A stretch of 64,000 bases of DNA from Candidatus Villigracilis adiacens (GCA_016703605.1 JADJBU010000002.1:186001-250000), one strand, 5' to 3'; positions 32,016 to 41,146 are shown, numbered from the stretch's first letter. Notes: a model not told the origin generated them from the sequence alone. Made by a program: numbers and translations.

Positions 32016-32852
32016 TCATTTCTTCAAAATTCCGCCGCCTGCAAGTTTGCTCTCAGGCTTGCCGCTGCGCCAGGCATAGTATCCCAGCCCCGCCCCGCCC
32101 AGCAGCAGCAACCCGCCGAAGATACCAAGAACCGTCGAACCGCCGCCGCCATTCGCGGTTTCTTCCGCGCCGGGGTCCACCACAATATCCTGCGACTGCG
32201 CCCCAAAATCGACGAATGCCCGGTCGCCCGCGTTCACTTCCAAGGAATAACTCAACTCCATGGTCGGGTTGTAATTATCGGGGATCGCCACCGTGATGTT
32301 ATACGTCCCTGCGGGAGTGTCGGAAAAACAAACGCCCTGATACGCATCCGGGTCGGCTGGAATGATCGTATCCTGCGAACCGGTATATTTCCCGTTGATC
32401 TCCGTCACGCTGACCGCGCCGCCCGAAATGGCGGGTTCGGTCTCCTGGCGCATCGCGTCGCCGTTGACATCGTTATAAAGCAGCACGCAGACTTCAGTGG
32501 TGCCCGTGATCGGCGTGGGCGCGATCGTCGGTGTGAGAGCCGCCTGGTTTGCAGGCGCGGTTGCAGTTGCCGCCGCCACAACGCCGATCAATAATTCCTG
32601 TCCCTCCACCAGCGTGCAGTTCTCGTCCAGTTTGGAATTCAATTGCCTCAACTGATCCACGGTGATGCCATGCAAAGCCGCCACGCGAAAACAATTATCC
32701 CCCGCCTGAACGATGTACGTAATGCGCCCATCCGTGCCGGGCGTGGGCGTGACATACTGTTGGGCAGCCGGGGCGGCTCCGGCGGGAAGCCACAAGCCGA
32801 ATAGCAGCAGACCGATCAACGCAAGTAAAACGAAAAAACGTTTTGGGTTCAT
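32016..32852 (-). CDS. Secreted LysM protein with SdrD-B-like domain and C-terminal anchor
   Basis: 278 residues. A Sec signal peptide (to ~27), one LysM module (ITYIVQAGDNCFRVAALHGITVDQLRQLN), a Thr/Pro/Ala linker, a beta-sandwich domain of the SdrD-B or CNA-B type (VCVLLYNDVNGDAMRQETEPAISGGAVSVTE, ending TYNITVAIPDNY), then a Gly-rich stretch and one membrane helix near the C-terminus. The order is that of a surface protein fixed to membrane and wall. It is divergent to the hydantoinase gene. Confidence 0.82.
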   Translation of the reverse strand: MNPKRFFVLLALIGLLLFGLWLPAGAAPAAQQYVTPTPGTDGRITYIVQAGDNCFRVAALHGITVDQLRQLNSKLDENCTLVEGQELLIGVVAAATATAPANQAALTPTIAPTPITGTTEVCVLLYNDVNGDAMRQETEPAISGGAVSVTEINGKYTGSQDTIIPADPDAYQGVCFSDTPAGTYNITVAIPDNYNPTMELSYSLEVNAGDRAFVDFGAQSQDIVVDPGAEETANGGGGSTVLGIFGGLLLLGGAGLGYYAWRSGKPESKLAGGGILKK

Positions 32853-32908
32853 CGGAAAAAATTATATCAGATTCGATTTGGTATAAAATAAAGCCGAAAA
32901 GAGGCGTC

Positions 32909-34321
32909 ATGAAAACCCTGATCCAAAACGGGACACTGATCACCGCGTCCGAAACATTCACCTCCGATATTTTGATCGAGGACGAAAAGATCGCCCGCAT
33001 CGGACTTAATCTCGAAGCGGATTCTGACCATCGAGTGGATGCCACGGGGAAACTGATCCTGCCCGGCGGTGTTGACCCGCACGCGCATCTCGACCTGCAA
33101 ATGTTCGGCACTGTCTCCTCCGACGACCATTACACCGGTCACAAAGCCGCCGCCTTTGGTGGTACGACAACGGTGATGGACTTCGTGGTATTGGATGAAA
33201 AAGGCTTCGAGCACTCGGTGGATGTGTGGATGAAAATGGCTGAGAAAGCCGCCATTGATTATTCCTTCCACATGAACCTGACCAGGTTCGACGAAAAGAT
33301 CGCCGGGAAAATTCCCTCGCTGATGAAGATGGGAATCCAAACGCTGAAAGTTTTCACCGCCTATAACGGACGCCTGCGCCTCGATGACGGCGGTATCTTC
33401 AAAGCCTTGCAAATTGCCCGCGACAACGGAATGCTCGTCATGGCGCATTGCGAAAACGGCGATGTGATCGAGACTCTCACGGCAGAAGCTCTCGCTGAAG
33501 GACGCACCTCCCCCATCTGGCACGCGCTCACCCGTCCGGCCTGGGGCGCCGTCGAAGCGACATTACGCATGGCGGCGATGGCGGAACAGGCTGATGCCCC
33601 GGTTTACATCGTCCACATGAACGCGGGCGGCGAAGTGGATATGCTGAAATATGCCCGCGAACGCGGAGTCAAAGTGATGGGAGAGACCTGTCCACAATAC
33701 CTCTTCTTCAGCATGGACCATCTCGCCCGGCCCGACGGCGCGAAGTGGATCTGCTCCCCGCCCATGCGCACCGAAACAGATAACGCCCGCCTATGGGAAG
33801 GGCTCACGCAAAACATTTTGCAGACCGTCGGCACGGACCATTGCCCCTTCTTCTATAACGGAACCCAGCCCATCGTCTACGAAGGAAGCGAGGTTTTCAT
33901 CCCCGGAAAAGAATTGGGCAGGGACGACTTCACCAAAATCCCGAACGGCTTGCCCGGCATCCAGGATCGGATGCCGATATTGTGGACGTATGGGGTCAAG
34001 GCGGGTTACATCACGCCGAATCAATTTGTGGCGTTTACGTCCACGAACCCGGCGAAAATCTTTGGCTTGTATCCGCGCAAAGGAGCGCTCGTCCCCGGCG
34101 CGGACGCGGATATTGTGATCTGGGACCCCGAGAAGCAGGTGAAATACGGCGTCGCCCATTCGCATCAACGCACCGATTACAACCTGTATGAAGGCTGGGA
34201 TCTGACCGGCTACCCCGAGAAGGTCTTCCTGCGCGGCAGGTTGATCGTAGATGGGGATGAATGGAAGGGCAGGCGCGGGGACGGCAAGTTCTTGAAGAGA
34301 AGCGAAGGAATGGTTTTGTAG
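32909..34321 (+). CDS. Dihydropyrimidinase / D-hydantoinase
   Basis: 470 residues from ATG 32909. It is a metal-dependent amidohydrolase: PGGVDPHAHLDLQMFGTVSSDDHYTGHKAAAFGGTTTV holds the first His pair, the carbamylated Lys is in LKVFTAYNGR, and later His/Asp ligands are in MAHCENGDV, IVHMNAGGE and GTDHCPFF. It opens cyclic diamides such as dihydropyrimidines or hydantoins. It has no obvious partner gene for the next step (beta-ureidopropionase) nearby. Confidence 0.9.
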   Translation: MKTLIQNGTLITASETFTSDILIEDEKIARIGLNLEADSDHRVDATGKLILPGGVDPHAHLDLQMFGTVSSDDHYTGHKAAAFGGTTTVMDFVVLDEKGFEHSVDVWMKMAEKAAIDYSFHMNLTRFDEKIAGKIPSLMKMGIQTLKVFTAYNGRLRLDDGGIFKALQIARDNGMLVMAHCENGDVIETLTAEALAEGRTSPIWHALTRPAWGAVEATLRMAAMAEQADAPVYIVHMNAGGEVDMLKYARERGVKVMGETCPQYLFFSMDHLARPDGAKWICSPPMRTETDNARLWEGLTQNILQTVGTDHCPFFYNGTQPIVYEGSEVFIPGKELGRDDFTKIPNGLPGIQDRMPILWTYGVKAGYITPNQFVAFTSTNPAKIFGLYPRKGALVPGADADIVIWDPEKQVKYGVAHSHQRTDYNLYEGWDLTGYPEKVFLRGRLIVDGDEWKGRRGDGKFLKRSEGMVL

Positions 34322-34324
34322 AAT

Positions 34325-34383
34325 TGGACTGCAACGTCTCCTGACGTTGCAGTTATTTTCCGAAGTCAGGAGACTTCGGAGTC
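34325..34383. repeat. Double-hairpin repeat (copy 4, clearest)
   Basis: ACTGCAACGTC-TCCT-GACGTTGCAGT (34328-34353) and TCCGAAGTC-AGGA-GACTTCGGA (34359-34380) are two perfect hairpins five nt apart with complementary 4-nt loops; the 10-nt strings GTCTCCTGAC and GTCAGGAGAC are exact reverse complements. It lies between the hydantoinase stop and the first beta-CA-like gene. Confidence 0.75.
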
Positions 34384-34410
34384 CATCAGATAAAATTCTT
34401 AGAGGAATTT

Positions 34411-34788
34411 ATGCCCGCCAAAAAACCGATCATCCACTGCGACGCGCTCGTCGTCCACTGCATGGACTACCGCCTGCAAAAATTCATCCAACCGTGGATC
34501 ACCGTCCGCTTTGGATACGATAACTTCGACATCATCTCGCTGGCGGGTGGTGTGCATGATTACGAGATGGTTTTGAAATACGTCCAACTCGCGGTGCAAA
34601 TCCACACGATCGAGACCGTCTGCCTGATCAACCATGAAGACTGCCGCGCGTATGGGCGCGATGGGACATACAAACGCCACAAGCATGATTTAAAGGACGC
34701 GCAGGCGAAAATCCAGGCGCTTTTTCCAAAATTGAAAGTAGAAACGTTTTACCTGCATCTCGATGGCAGGTTCGAATTCATTTCATAA
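34411..34788 (+). CDS. Small beta-carbonic-anhydrase-like protein (copy 1)
   Basis: 125 residues, about half the usual beta-carbonic anhydrase length. The zinc-site motifs are present in the family spacing: C17-x-D19-x-R21 (HCMDYR) and H75-x2-C78 (NHEDC). A related copy follows 12 bp downstream, with about half of the residues shared. Activity as a carbonic anhydrase is plausible but unproven; some such short proteins bind zinc without hydrating CO2. Confidence 0.75.
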   Translation: MPAKKPIIHCDALVVHCMDYRLQKFIQPWITVRFGYDNFDIISLAGGVHDYEMVLKYVQLAVQIHTIETVCLINHEDCRAYGRDGTYKRHKHDLKDAQAKIQALFPKLKVETFYLHLDGRFEFIS

Positions 34789-34800
34789 AAAGGAATCATC

Positions 34801-35163
34801 ATGACCCATAAATGCGAAGCCATCGTCGTCCACTGCATGGATTACCGCTTGCAGTCCTACATCAATCAATGGCTGGAGGCGAATCTCGGAAAAAGCAGTT
34901 ACGACCGCGCCGTGATGGCGGGCGGGGTGTATGACGTGTACGACGTCATCCGTCAGGTGGATATTGCGGCGAGGCTGCACGGCATCTCGAAGGTCATCCT
35001 CATCAACCATGAGGATTGCGGCATGTACGGTCCCGGCGGGACGGAGGAACGTCACGACGAAGACCTCGCCAAAGCCGAGGACAAGGTTCGCAGGCTGTTC
35101 CCGCATCTCGAAGTGGATACGTATTACTTGAAATTGGACGGAACATTCGAGAAAAACTCATAG
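34801..35163 (+). CDS. Small beta-carbonic-anhydrase-like protein (copy 2)
   Basis: 120 residues, a tandem paralogue of the preceding gene. Motifs C12-x-D14-x-R16 and H70-x2-C73 (NHEDCGMYGPGG) are intact. The two probably form a homo- or hetero-oligomer. AGGAATC precedes the start. Confidence 0.75.
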   Translation: MTHKCEAIVVHCMDYRLQSYINQWLEANLGKSSYDRAVMAGGVYDVYDVIRQVDIAARLHGISKVILINHEDCGMYGPGGTEERHDEDLAKAEDKVRRLFPHLEVDTYYLKLDGTFEKNS

Positions 35164-35333
35164 CGCGGTTGTACCGCAAAAGCCGCGGGGTACTGGGCAA
35201 AATCTTCGCGATTGACGTAGTTTTTACAGAGCAATACTATAGCCCCTGGCGGGAACATCCCTGAAACGGATAACGTCTTTTTTGCAGCCTTCATCTGAAG
35301 GTATAAAATCGGTTTCACGCCCCGGAGGCATTC

Positions 35334-36113
35334 ATGAAGAAGACAAACATCCTTTCACTTTTCACGCTGCTCATATTCTCCCTCGCCTGCCAGACTCTTT
35401 TCCCCGAACCCGCCCCGCCCCGCGATGGGACGGTCATTTTAAGCTGCGCGAATACCCTCAAAGCCATTCGAGAACTCCAGCCCATAGACCTGCCGCAGGG
35501 ACTCAACGAGACGGGCATCAAACAAGGGGATGAGTTCGATGTGAACGAATATTTCAGCGTTCTGCCGAACCTTTCGATGACAGATGGATATACCCTCGAT
35601 TATGTTTTCTACGGCGATTCGCTGGGCGGTTTCCCCGTCCTCGCCGCGCGCCCCGCAGACCTGCCGCCCTACGGCACACGCGCAGACATCCCCGACCCGG
35701 ACCTTGAAAAATACTGGAAATACCTGGAAGTAAAAGACACCGAACAGGGATATTTCGACTTCGTCGCTTTTACCAGCGCCGCAGCGCAGTTCTACCTCGT
35801 CTGGCACGCCAACTATTACGACTCGGAGATCGTCTGCGACCAAAACGCTGTGGATGTCATCGTCGCCGAAAGACAAACCGGCAGGTCTGGGATGGAGTTC
35901 GACAACAACCAGATGAGGCAGATCGAAACGATGAACAACATCGAGCCGCTGGTCAAGTTGACCGATACGACCGTCACCGTCGAGATCGTCACTTTCACCA
36001 AATGGGGCGGATTCTTCCGCAAGACCTACACCATCAGCCGCGCCTTCCCGCACGAGATCATGGACGTGCAGGGGGAAAATATCGTGCCGTATGATTGCGG
36101 GATTTTGTTCTAG
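35334..36113 (+). CDS. Hypothetical lipoprotein, 259 aa
   Basis: The signal peptide ends in LIFSLAC with Cys 19 as the lipid site, followed by a short Pro-rich linker and a mixed alpha/beta domain of ~220 residues (e.g. YLVWHANYYDSEIVCDQNAVD). No family is recognised. It is followed by a strong terminator and precedes SulP, with which it may not be co-transcribed. Confidence 0.75.
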   Translation: MKKTNILSLFTLLIFSLACQTLFPEPAPPRDGTVILSCANTLKAIRELQPIDLPQGLNETGIKQGDEFDVNEYFSVLPNLSMTDGYTLDYVFYGDSLGGFPVLAARPADLPPYGTRADIPDPDLEKYWKYLEVKDTEQGYFDFVAFTSAAAQFYLVWHANYYDSEIVCDQNAVDVIVAERQTGRSGMEFDNNQMRQIETMNNIEPLVKLTDTTVTVEIVTFTKWGGFFRKTYTISRAFPHEIMDVQGENIVPYDCGILF

Positions 36114-36116
36114 TAA

Positions 36117-36149
36117 TAGACTTCGGAGGTCTGGCAGACCTCCGAAGTT
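36117..36149 (+). terminator. Terminator between the lipoprotein and SulP
   Basis: ACTTCGGAGGTCT (36120-36132) and AGACCTCCGAAGT (36136-36148) form a perfect 13-bp stem with a 3-nt loop. The same CTTCGGAGGTC stem is used at 4765-4801. Confidence 0.7.
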
Positions 36150-36174
36150 AATGTGCTAAAATACGCGCCATCAA

Positions 36175-36210
36175 ACCAAAGGACGCCCTGGGGGAGCACG
36201 AGCCTTTGGT
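36175..36210 (+). promoter_or_regulatory. Leader hairpin ahead of SulP
   Basis: ACCAAAGG (36175-36182) and CCTTTGGT (36203-36210) form a perfect 8-bp stem closing a 20-nt G-rich loop, 26 nt before the start codon. A TAAAAT hexamer lies at 36157. It is a candidate regulatory leader; it matches no riboswitch that I recognise. Confidence 0.4.
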
Positions 36211-36235
36211 GTAAAACAATTTTCGGAGAAACAAA

Positions 36236-37897
36236 ATGCCAAGACGTTCCCTGACTCGCCTGTACAAGGACGAGTTCTCAAACTATTCGCTCGCCAAATT
36301 CCAGCAGGATTTATTGGCAGGTCTCACTGTGGCCGCCGTGGCATTGCCGCTTGCGCTGGCATTCGGTGTGGCATCCGGCGCGACAGCCGCCGCGGGATTG
36401 GTCACTGCCATTCTCGCGGGCGTGCTCATCGGCGCCTTGGGCGGCGCACCGTATCAGATCAGCGGACCCACCGGCGCGATGTCCGCAGTGTTGATCGTTC
36501 TCGTTCAACGCTACGGACTCGAAGGCATCTGGGTCGCGGGTCTTCTCTCCGGCTTTCTGCTTTTAATCATTGGCATTATGCGGCTGGGGCGCTTCATCGC
36601 CTTCATCCCCTCCGCCGTCATCAGCGGCTTCACCTCCGGCATTGCGCTCATCATCTTCATCGGTCAAATTGACAACTTCCTCGGCGTAAAAACTGAAGCC
36701 GCCGAAACCGCCGCGCTGAAATTCATCGGCTACTTCAAAGGCGGATTCATCCCAGACTGGCAATCGATCGTGATCGGCTCGGTTGTGATCTTGACCATGC
36801 TCTTGATGCCCGCAAAATGGAGCGCAAAATTTCCCTCATCATTGCTCGGCTTGATCCTCGCCACGCTTCTCTCTTCGACTTTGAACTGGTCTGCCCAGGT
36901 GATCGGAGACATCCCCCAGACCTTGATCCTGCACGACCGCCTGAGCCTGGGCAACGTCCCCTGGGCGAATCTCTCCGACTTCATCGCGCCGACTCTCACC
37001 ATCACTGCATTGGGAGCGGTCGAGTCATTGCTTTGCGGCGCGGTCGGCTCGAATATGACCGGCGTGCGGATGCAGGCGAATCAGGAGTTGATCGCGCAGG
37101 GAATCGGCAACATGGTCATCCCCTTCTTTGGCGGAGTGCCCGCCACAGCCGCCATCGCCCGCTCCAGCGTGGGGATCAAATCCGGCGGGCAGACTCGCAT
37201 GGTCAGCATCATCCACGCGATTGGCTTGCTCCTCTCCATGTTCCTGCTCACGCCTTTGATGGAACAGATTCCGCTCGCGGCGCTGGCGGGTGTGCTGATG
37301 GTCACGGCGGCCAGAATGAGCGAATGGGACTCGATCAAGTTCATCTTCGGCAAATTTTTCAAGACCGACATGATCGCCTTCACTGTGACCATGCTTGCCA
37401 CCGTCGTCCTCGACCTGACGCAAGCCATCATGATCGGCACATTTTTGGCGGGCGCGGTCTTCCTGAACAAGATCGCCAGCATAGACATTGCCGTGCAGGA
37501 TGTGGATATCGAAAGGTTGAAGCAAAGGGGCATCGAAACCGAAGGGAAATGCAACCACGTCCGTGTGGCGTTTCTGACGGGCCCGCTGTTCTTCGCGGCG
37601 ACGGGTCAATTCAACGAAGCGTTTGCGAACCTGGGCGACACGCACGCCCTGATCCTCTCCATGCGCGGAGTCTCATTGGTGGACACCGCCGGGGTCGAAG
37701 CGCTCCACAAACTTCACGAAAAACTCCACAAACAGGGCGGGACGTTGATGTTCGCGGGCATCCACGATAACGCAAAACAAATGCTGGAACGCGGCGGACT
37801 CGTACAAACCGTCGGCGAAGAAAACTTCTTCTGGTCCAGCGACCAGGCCATCGTCGAGGCAGAGAGGCGGGGGTGTCAATTCTGCGGGAAGGTTTGA
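36236..37897 (+). CDS. SulP family anion transporter with STAS domain
   Basis: 553 residues: about 12 membrane segments beginning LAGLTVAAVALPLALAFGVASG, the SulP consensus, with GGAPYQISGPTGAMS in segment 3, followed by a C-terminal cytoplasmic STAS domain (residues ~435-540). SulP proteins move sulfate, bicarbonate or other anions. Two carbonic-anhydrase-like genes lie about 1 kb upstream on the same strand, which would fit bicarbonate, but sequence alone does not tell. The chain ends in a Cys pair (CQFC). Its 3' end overlaps the convergent plsC gene by 22 bp. Confidence 0.88.
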   Translation: MPRRSLTRLYKDEFSNYSLAKFQQDLLAGLTVAAVALPLALAFGVASGATAAAGLVTAILAGVLIGALGGAPYQISGPTGAMSAVLIVLVQRYGLEGIWVAGLLSGFLLLIIGIMRLGRFIAFIPSAVISGFTSGIALIIFIGQIDNFLGVKTEAAETAALKFIGYFKGGFIPDWQSIVIGSVVILTMLLMPAKWSAKFPSSLLGLILATLLSSTLNWSAQVIGDIPQTLILHDRLSLGNVPWANLSDFIAPTLTITALGAVESLLCGAVGSNMTGVRMQANQELIAQGIGNMVIPFFGGVPATAAIARSSVGIKSGGQTRMVSIIHAIGLLLSMFLLTPLMEQIPLAALAGVLMVTAARMSEWDSIKFIFGKFFKTDMIAFTVTMLATVVLDLTQAIMIGTFLAGAVFLNKIASIDIAVQDVDIERLKQRGIETEGKCNHVRVAFLTGPLFFAATGQFNEAFANLGDTHALILSMRGVSLVDTAGVEALHKLHEKLHKQGGTLMFAGIHDNAKQMLERGGLVQTVGEENFFWSSDQAIVEAERRGCQFCGKV

Positions 37898-38565
37898 GAC
37901 AGCAAATCCTTCGTGCGCGGAAAATCCCCATAATATCCCCGATACCGCTCCGGCAGCATGGCGGCGATGCGGCACATCACCTCGTCAATGGAATCTTGCA
38001 GCAACTTGTCCCGCTCTGCGCCTTTGACGGATTTGATGTCGGGCGGGTAATAGATTTCGTCGCCAGCCGTGATGGTGATCTTCAGCCGCTTGAATTTTTT
38101 CAGCCTTGCCACCACATCGGCATCCTCTGTGCCGGTCAATGCGACGGGGATGATGCCCACTTTTGCCGTGCTGGCGATATAGATCGCGCCGGGTTCGGCT
38201 TTCAATAAACTCATCGCCTTCGAGCGCGTGCCTTCGGGTGCGATGACCATGATTGCGCCGTTCTTCAGCCGGGAGATGAATTCCTTCATGGCGCTCATGT
38301 CCGCTTCGCCGCGCGTGAGCCAGGTGACGTTGAAGATTTTCCCCGCCAGCCTGCCGTACCAGTATTTTTTGTATTTATCCGTTAATGGGTGGATGAGGTC
38401 GTCGTTGTCAATGACGCAATACACCACCAAGGAATCCAACCGCCCCAGGTGATTGGAGGCGAGCATGTATCCGCCTTTGGGCAGTTTGCCCACATCGCCA
38501 TGGACTTCGATATCGGCGATGAGCGGCAGGGCTTTTCGGGCGCAAAAACGAAGGAAGGCGCTCAT
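37876..38565 (-). CDS. 1-acylglycerol-3-phosphate acyltransferase family protein (PlsC), second
   Basis: 229 residues. Acyltransferase motifs are present: NHLGRLDS (the HX4D box), VTWLTRGEAD, and EGTRSKA. It adds a fatty acid to a glycerol-phosphate backbone or a related lipid. It overlaps the preceding paralogue by four bases (ATGA), so the pair is coupled, and is converged on by SulP. Confidence 0.85.
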   Translation of the reverse strand: MSAFLRFCARKALPLIADIEVHGDVGKLPKGGYMLASNHLGRLDSLVVYCVIDNDDLIHPLTDKYKKYWYGRLAGKIFNVTWLTRGEADMSAMKEFISRLKNGAIMVIAPEGTRSKAMSLLKAEPGAIYIASTAKVGIIPVALTGTEDADVVARLKKFKRLKITITAGDEIYYPPDIKSVKGAERDKLLQDSIDEVMCRIAAMLPERYRGYYGDFPRTKDLLSQTFPQN

Positions 38566-39230
38566 TGGTTTGCGGAGAGCAATTCCTTCAGGCGCGGATG
38601 TTCCGCATAAAAACCGCGGCTGTGTTCAGGCAGCATGGCGGCAATGCGGCACATGATCTCATCGGTGTATTCCTGCAATTTCTCGTCGCGGTTCTCTTTT
38701 GGGAGGGGCGGCAGGGTGAAGGTTTTACCCGCGGTCAGCCGGATGGTCGCGCGTTTGAATCGTTTGAGGTTGGCAAGCACGAGGCGGTCTTCGGTTCCGC
38801 TGATGGCAACGGGGAGGATGGTCCAGCCGGAGCGCGCGGCGAGGTATGCCACGCCGGGTTTGCCCTGCGCCATTTTTTCGTCGCGGGCGCGCGTGCCTTC
38901 CGGGGCGATGACGAGGGTCTGTCCCTCCTCCATACGTTTCATCATTTCGCGCATCGATTTCAGGTCCGGGTTGAAGCGGTCGACAAAGATGGCGTTGAGA
39001 TGTTTTCCCATCCAGCGCAGGATGGCATAGTCTGCCCATTTTTCGGCGACGGGGATGAACAGGTTCCAATTATTGAGAGCGTAGTAGGCGAGGGGGGCAT
39101 CCAAAAAGCCGAGGTGATTAACCGCCAGGACGAACCCGCCCTTTGGGGGAATGTTTTCGTATCCCTGTATTTCCACCCTTGCCACCAGCCGAATGACAAG
39201 CCGAATAATGCCGACGATGATTGTTTTCAT
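38562..39230 (-). CDS. 1-acylglycerol-3-phosphate acyltransferase family protein (PlsC), first
   Basis: 222 residues. NHLGFLDAP (HX4D), VDRFNPD and EGTRARDE mark an active PlsC-type enzyme; a short hydrophobic N-terminus gives membrane attachment. It is about one third identical to the downstream gene and shares its C-terminal motif EIMCRIAAMLPE. The two may act at different acyl positions or on different lipids. Confidence 0.85.
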   Translation of the reverse strand: MKTIIVGIIRLVIRLVARVEIQGYENIPPKGGFVLAVNHLGFLDAPLAYYALNNWNLFIPVAEKWADYAILRWMGKHLNAIFVDRFNPDLKSMREMMKRMEEGQTLVIAPEGTRARDEKMAQGKPGVAYLAARSGWTILPVAISGTEDRLVLANLKRFKRATIRLTAGKTFTLPPLPKENRDEKLQEYTDEIMCRIAAMLPEHSRGFYAEHPRLKELLSANQ

Positions 39231-39299
39231 GGCGGCAATTTTACACGGTTTTATTCAGGCGGCGTTTAACATGCTGTAATTTTTTTCGGCGCAGCCGGA

Positions 39300-39330
39300 T
39301 AAAAAACGCCCCGCCAAATGGCGGGGCGCG
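39300..39330 (-). terminator. Terminator after the PilZ gene
   Basis: CGCCCCGCCA / TGGCGGGGCG form a 10-bp stem with a 2-nt loop; the minus strand continues with TTTTTT. It lies 20 bp after the PilZ stop. Confidence 0.8.
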
Positions 39331-39348
39331 CTGCGCTTGTAAATTGTT

Positions 39349-39738
39349 TCATCCCCAGATGTAATCCGAATTGGTCTTGTGGTGGGATTGCTTCTGCTCG
39401 CCGTAGGAATTGAACATCTTTACGAAGATATCGTAATCTGCGGGGGTCATGTCCAGAAGCTGGATCCCGACGTTGTAGATGGTGGGATCGTACGGATCGC
39501 GTTCGCACCAGCGCGTGCGGGCAGAGAAGCTGATGAAACTCTTTTCAGAAATCTGGCTCATCTGGTCGATGCACAATTCCATGGTCAGACCGACAGCGAC
39601 CGTTTTGCTCGACTCGAGTTTGAACCCGCCGGTGCTGATATCCGAAATCTGACCGATCAACTCTCCGGTGTTTTTATCCAGCACCCGCATGTAATAGGCA
39701 AAGTTTCTACGGGGCAGTTTCCTCTTGTTGGCTGTCAT
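39349..39738 (-). CDS. PilZ domain protein
   Basis: 129 residues. The c-di-GMP-binding motifs RxxxR (RKLPRRN) near the N-terminus and DISTGGF after it are both present, so it should bind c-di-GMP. The rest is a beta-barrel without other domains. It stands alone with its own terminator. The downstream target is unknown; flagellar or surface functions are usual for the family. Confidence 0.87.
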   Translation of the reverse strand: MTANKRKLPRRNFAYYMRVLDKNTGELIGQISDISTGGFKLESSKTVAVGLTMELCIDQMSQISEKSFISFSARTRWCERDPYDPTIYNVGIQLLDMTPADYDIFVKMFNSYGEQKQSHHKTNSDYIWG

Positions 39739-39834
39739 GGCGTCCTCCTTACTCTAAAAGACTGGCAACTTAATTCTAGTGCAAACCAATCAGGGTGCAA
39801 AACCGGAGGGCGGTTTATTATGAAATTGCAACGC

Positions 39835-40983
39835 TTATTCGCGCCGCAGGATGTGAGTCAGGATGGTTGCGCCGGAGCCGCCGATATTCTGAGCCATGCC
39901 GATGGACGCGCCGTCCACCTGGGTCGTGCCGCACTCGCCGCGTAATTGCTGGGCGGCTTCCACGATCTGATACATGCCCGTCGCACCCACGGGATGCCCG
40001 CGCGCCTTCAACCCGCCTCTCGTGCAGACGGGTATCCTTCCCCTGATCCCAATCTGATTCTCAAGCCCAAGCCGCACCCCCTGCCCCCGCTCCGCGAAAC
40101 CTGCCGCTTCCAACGATAATGCCGCCATAATCGAGAAGGCGTCGTGTAGTTCAAAGACGTCGATATCTTCCGGCGTAACGGCTGCCATCGCGTACGCCTG
40201 TTTGGCGGAAAGAAACGCCGCGTTGAGGAAGAGCGGGTCTTTGCGCGAGTGGACGGCGATGGAATCCGTCGCCGCCGCGGATGCCGCCACGATCACTTTC
40301 GGCTGGCGTATGACCTTTTCCGCCGGGACGATGACGACCGCCGCGGCTCCATCCCCGACGGGGGAGGCATCCAGCAAATTGATCGGGGTTGCCACCATGG
40401 ATGATTTCTCGAATTTATCCACGGTCACTTTTTCGTGCAGCCGCGCATACGGGTTATGCATGGCGTTGGCATGGGCATTGATCGAGAACGGCGCAAAATC
40501 CTCATGCTTCCAGCCGAATTCGCGCATGTATCGCCGCATCACCAGCGCGTTGATGCCCACAAATGAAACGCCCTGCTCCACTTCGTAGTCTGCGTCTGCG
40601 GCGGTTGCCAATGCCGCGGTGACGTCCCTGCCCGCCTTGTCGGTCATCTTTTCGACCCCCACCACCAGCGCGGATTCAACGTCGCCGGATGCAACCGCCA
40701 TCAGCGCGGAACGAAACGCCGCCGCCCCGGAGCCGCAAGCCGCTTCGATCTTGACCGATTCCTCCTTCCACAGCCCGACCCAGTCGCTAAAGAAGGCGCC
40801 CAGTTGATTTTGCCCGCTGACCATGGAGGAAAGCATGTTGCCGACATAAAGCGCGTCCACCCTGTCCACGCCCGCGTCCTGCATGGCAAGGAAAGCCGCT
40901 TCGCCGCCGAGTTCGCGCAGGGATTTATCCCAATGTTCGTCCACTTTTGTCTGTCCGATTCCAAGAATGGCTATTTTTCTCAT
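39835..40983 (-). CDS. Thiolase family protein (acetyl-CoA acetyltransferase, SCP-x/archaeal type)
   Basis: 382 residues. The nucleophilic Cys is in EAACGSGAAA; the His motifs ELHDAF and GHPVGATG are present. The second catalytic Cys found near the C-terminus of classic thiolases is replaced by NIGGSGATI, as in the SCP-x/archaeal group. It condenses or cleaves acyl-CoA. It fits the etf genes of this window in fatty acid or acetoacetyl-CoA metabolism. Confidence 0.87.
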   Translation of the reverse strand: MRKIAILGIGQTKVDEHWDKSLRELGGEAAFLAMQDAGVDRVDALYVGNMLSSMVSGQNQLGAFFSDWVGLWKEESVKIEAACGSGAAAFRSALMAVASGDVESALVVGVEKMTDKAGRDVTAALATAADADYEVEQGVSFVGINALVMRRYMREFGWKHEDFAPFSINAHANAMHNPYARLHEKVTVDKFEKSSMVATPINLLDASPVGDGAAAVVIVPAEKVIRQPKVIVAASAAATDSIAVHSRKDPLFLNAAFLSAKQAYAMAAVTPEDIDVFELHDAFSIMAALSLEAAGFAERGQGVRLGLENQIGIRGRIPVCTRGGLKARGHPVGATGMYQIVEAAQQLRGECGTTQVDGASIGMAQNIGGSGATILTHILRRE

Positions 40984-41146
40984 AAGACCTCATGGCTGAT
41001 TCTATCGCATCCACCTGTCAGGAACTATCATTAATCGGCGGGCGCGGCGTCGAGCGTCTCCCGCCGTTCGAGAAAACGGGGAACCGAAGGGATTGCAGGA
41101 GCGTCCTTTTCTTGCTATCCTTATCCCATTCAATAAAGGAGAATCC

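Noticed and set aside
36175..36210. Known riboswitch (SAM, fluoride, guanidine) upstream of SulP
   Set aside because: Only one simple hairpin is visible and none of the conserved cores of those riboswitches is present.
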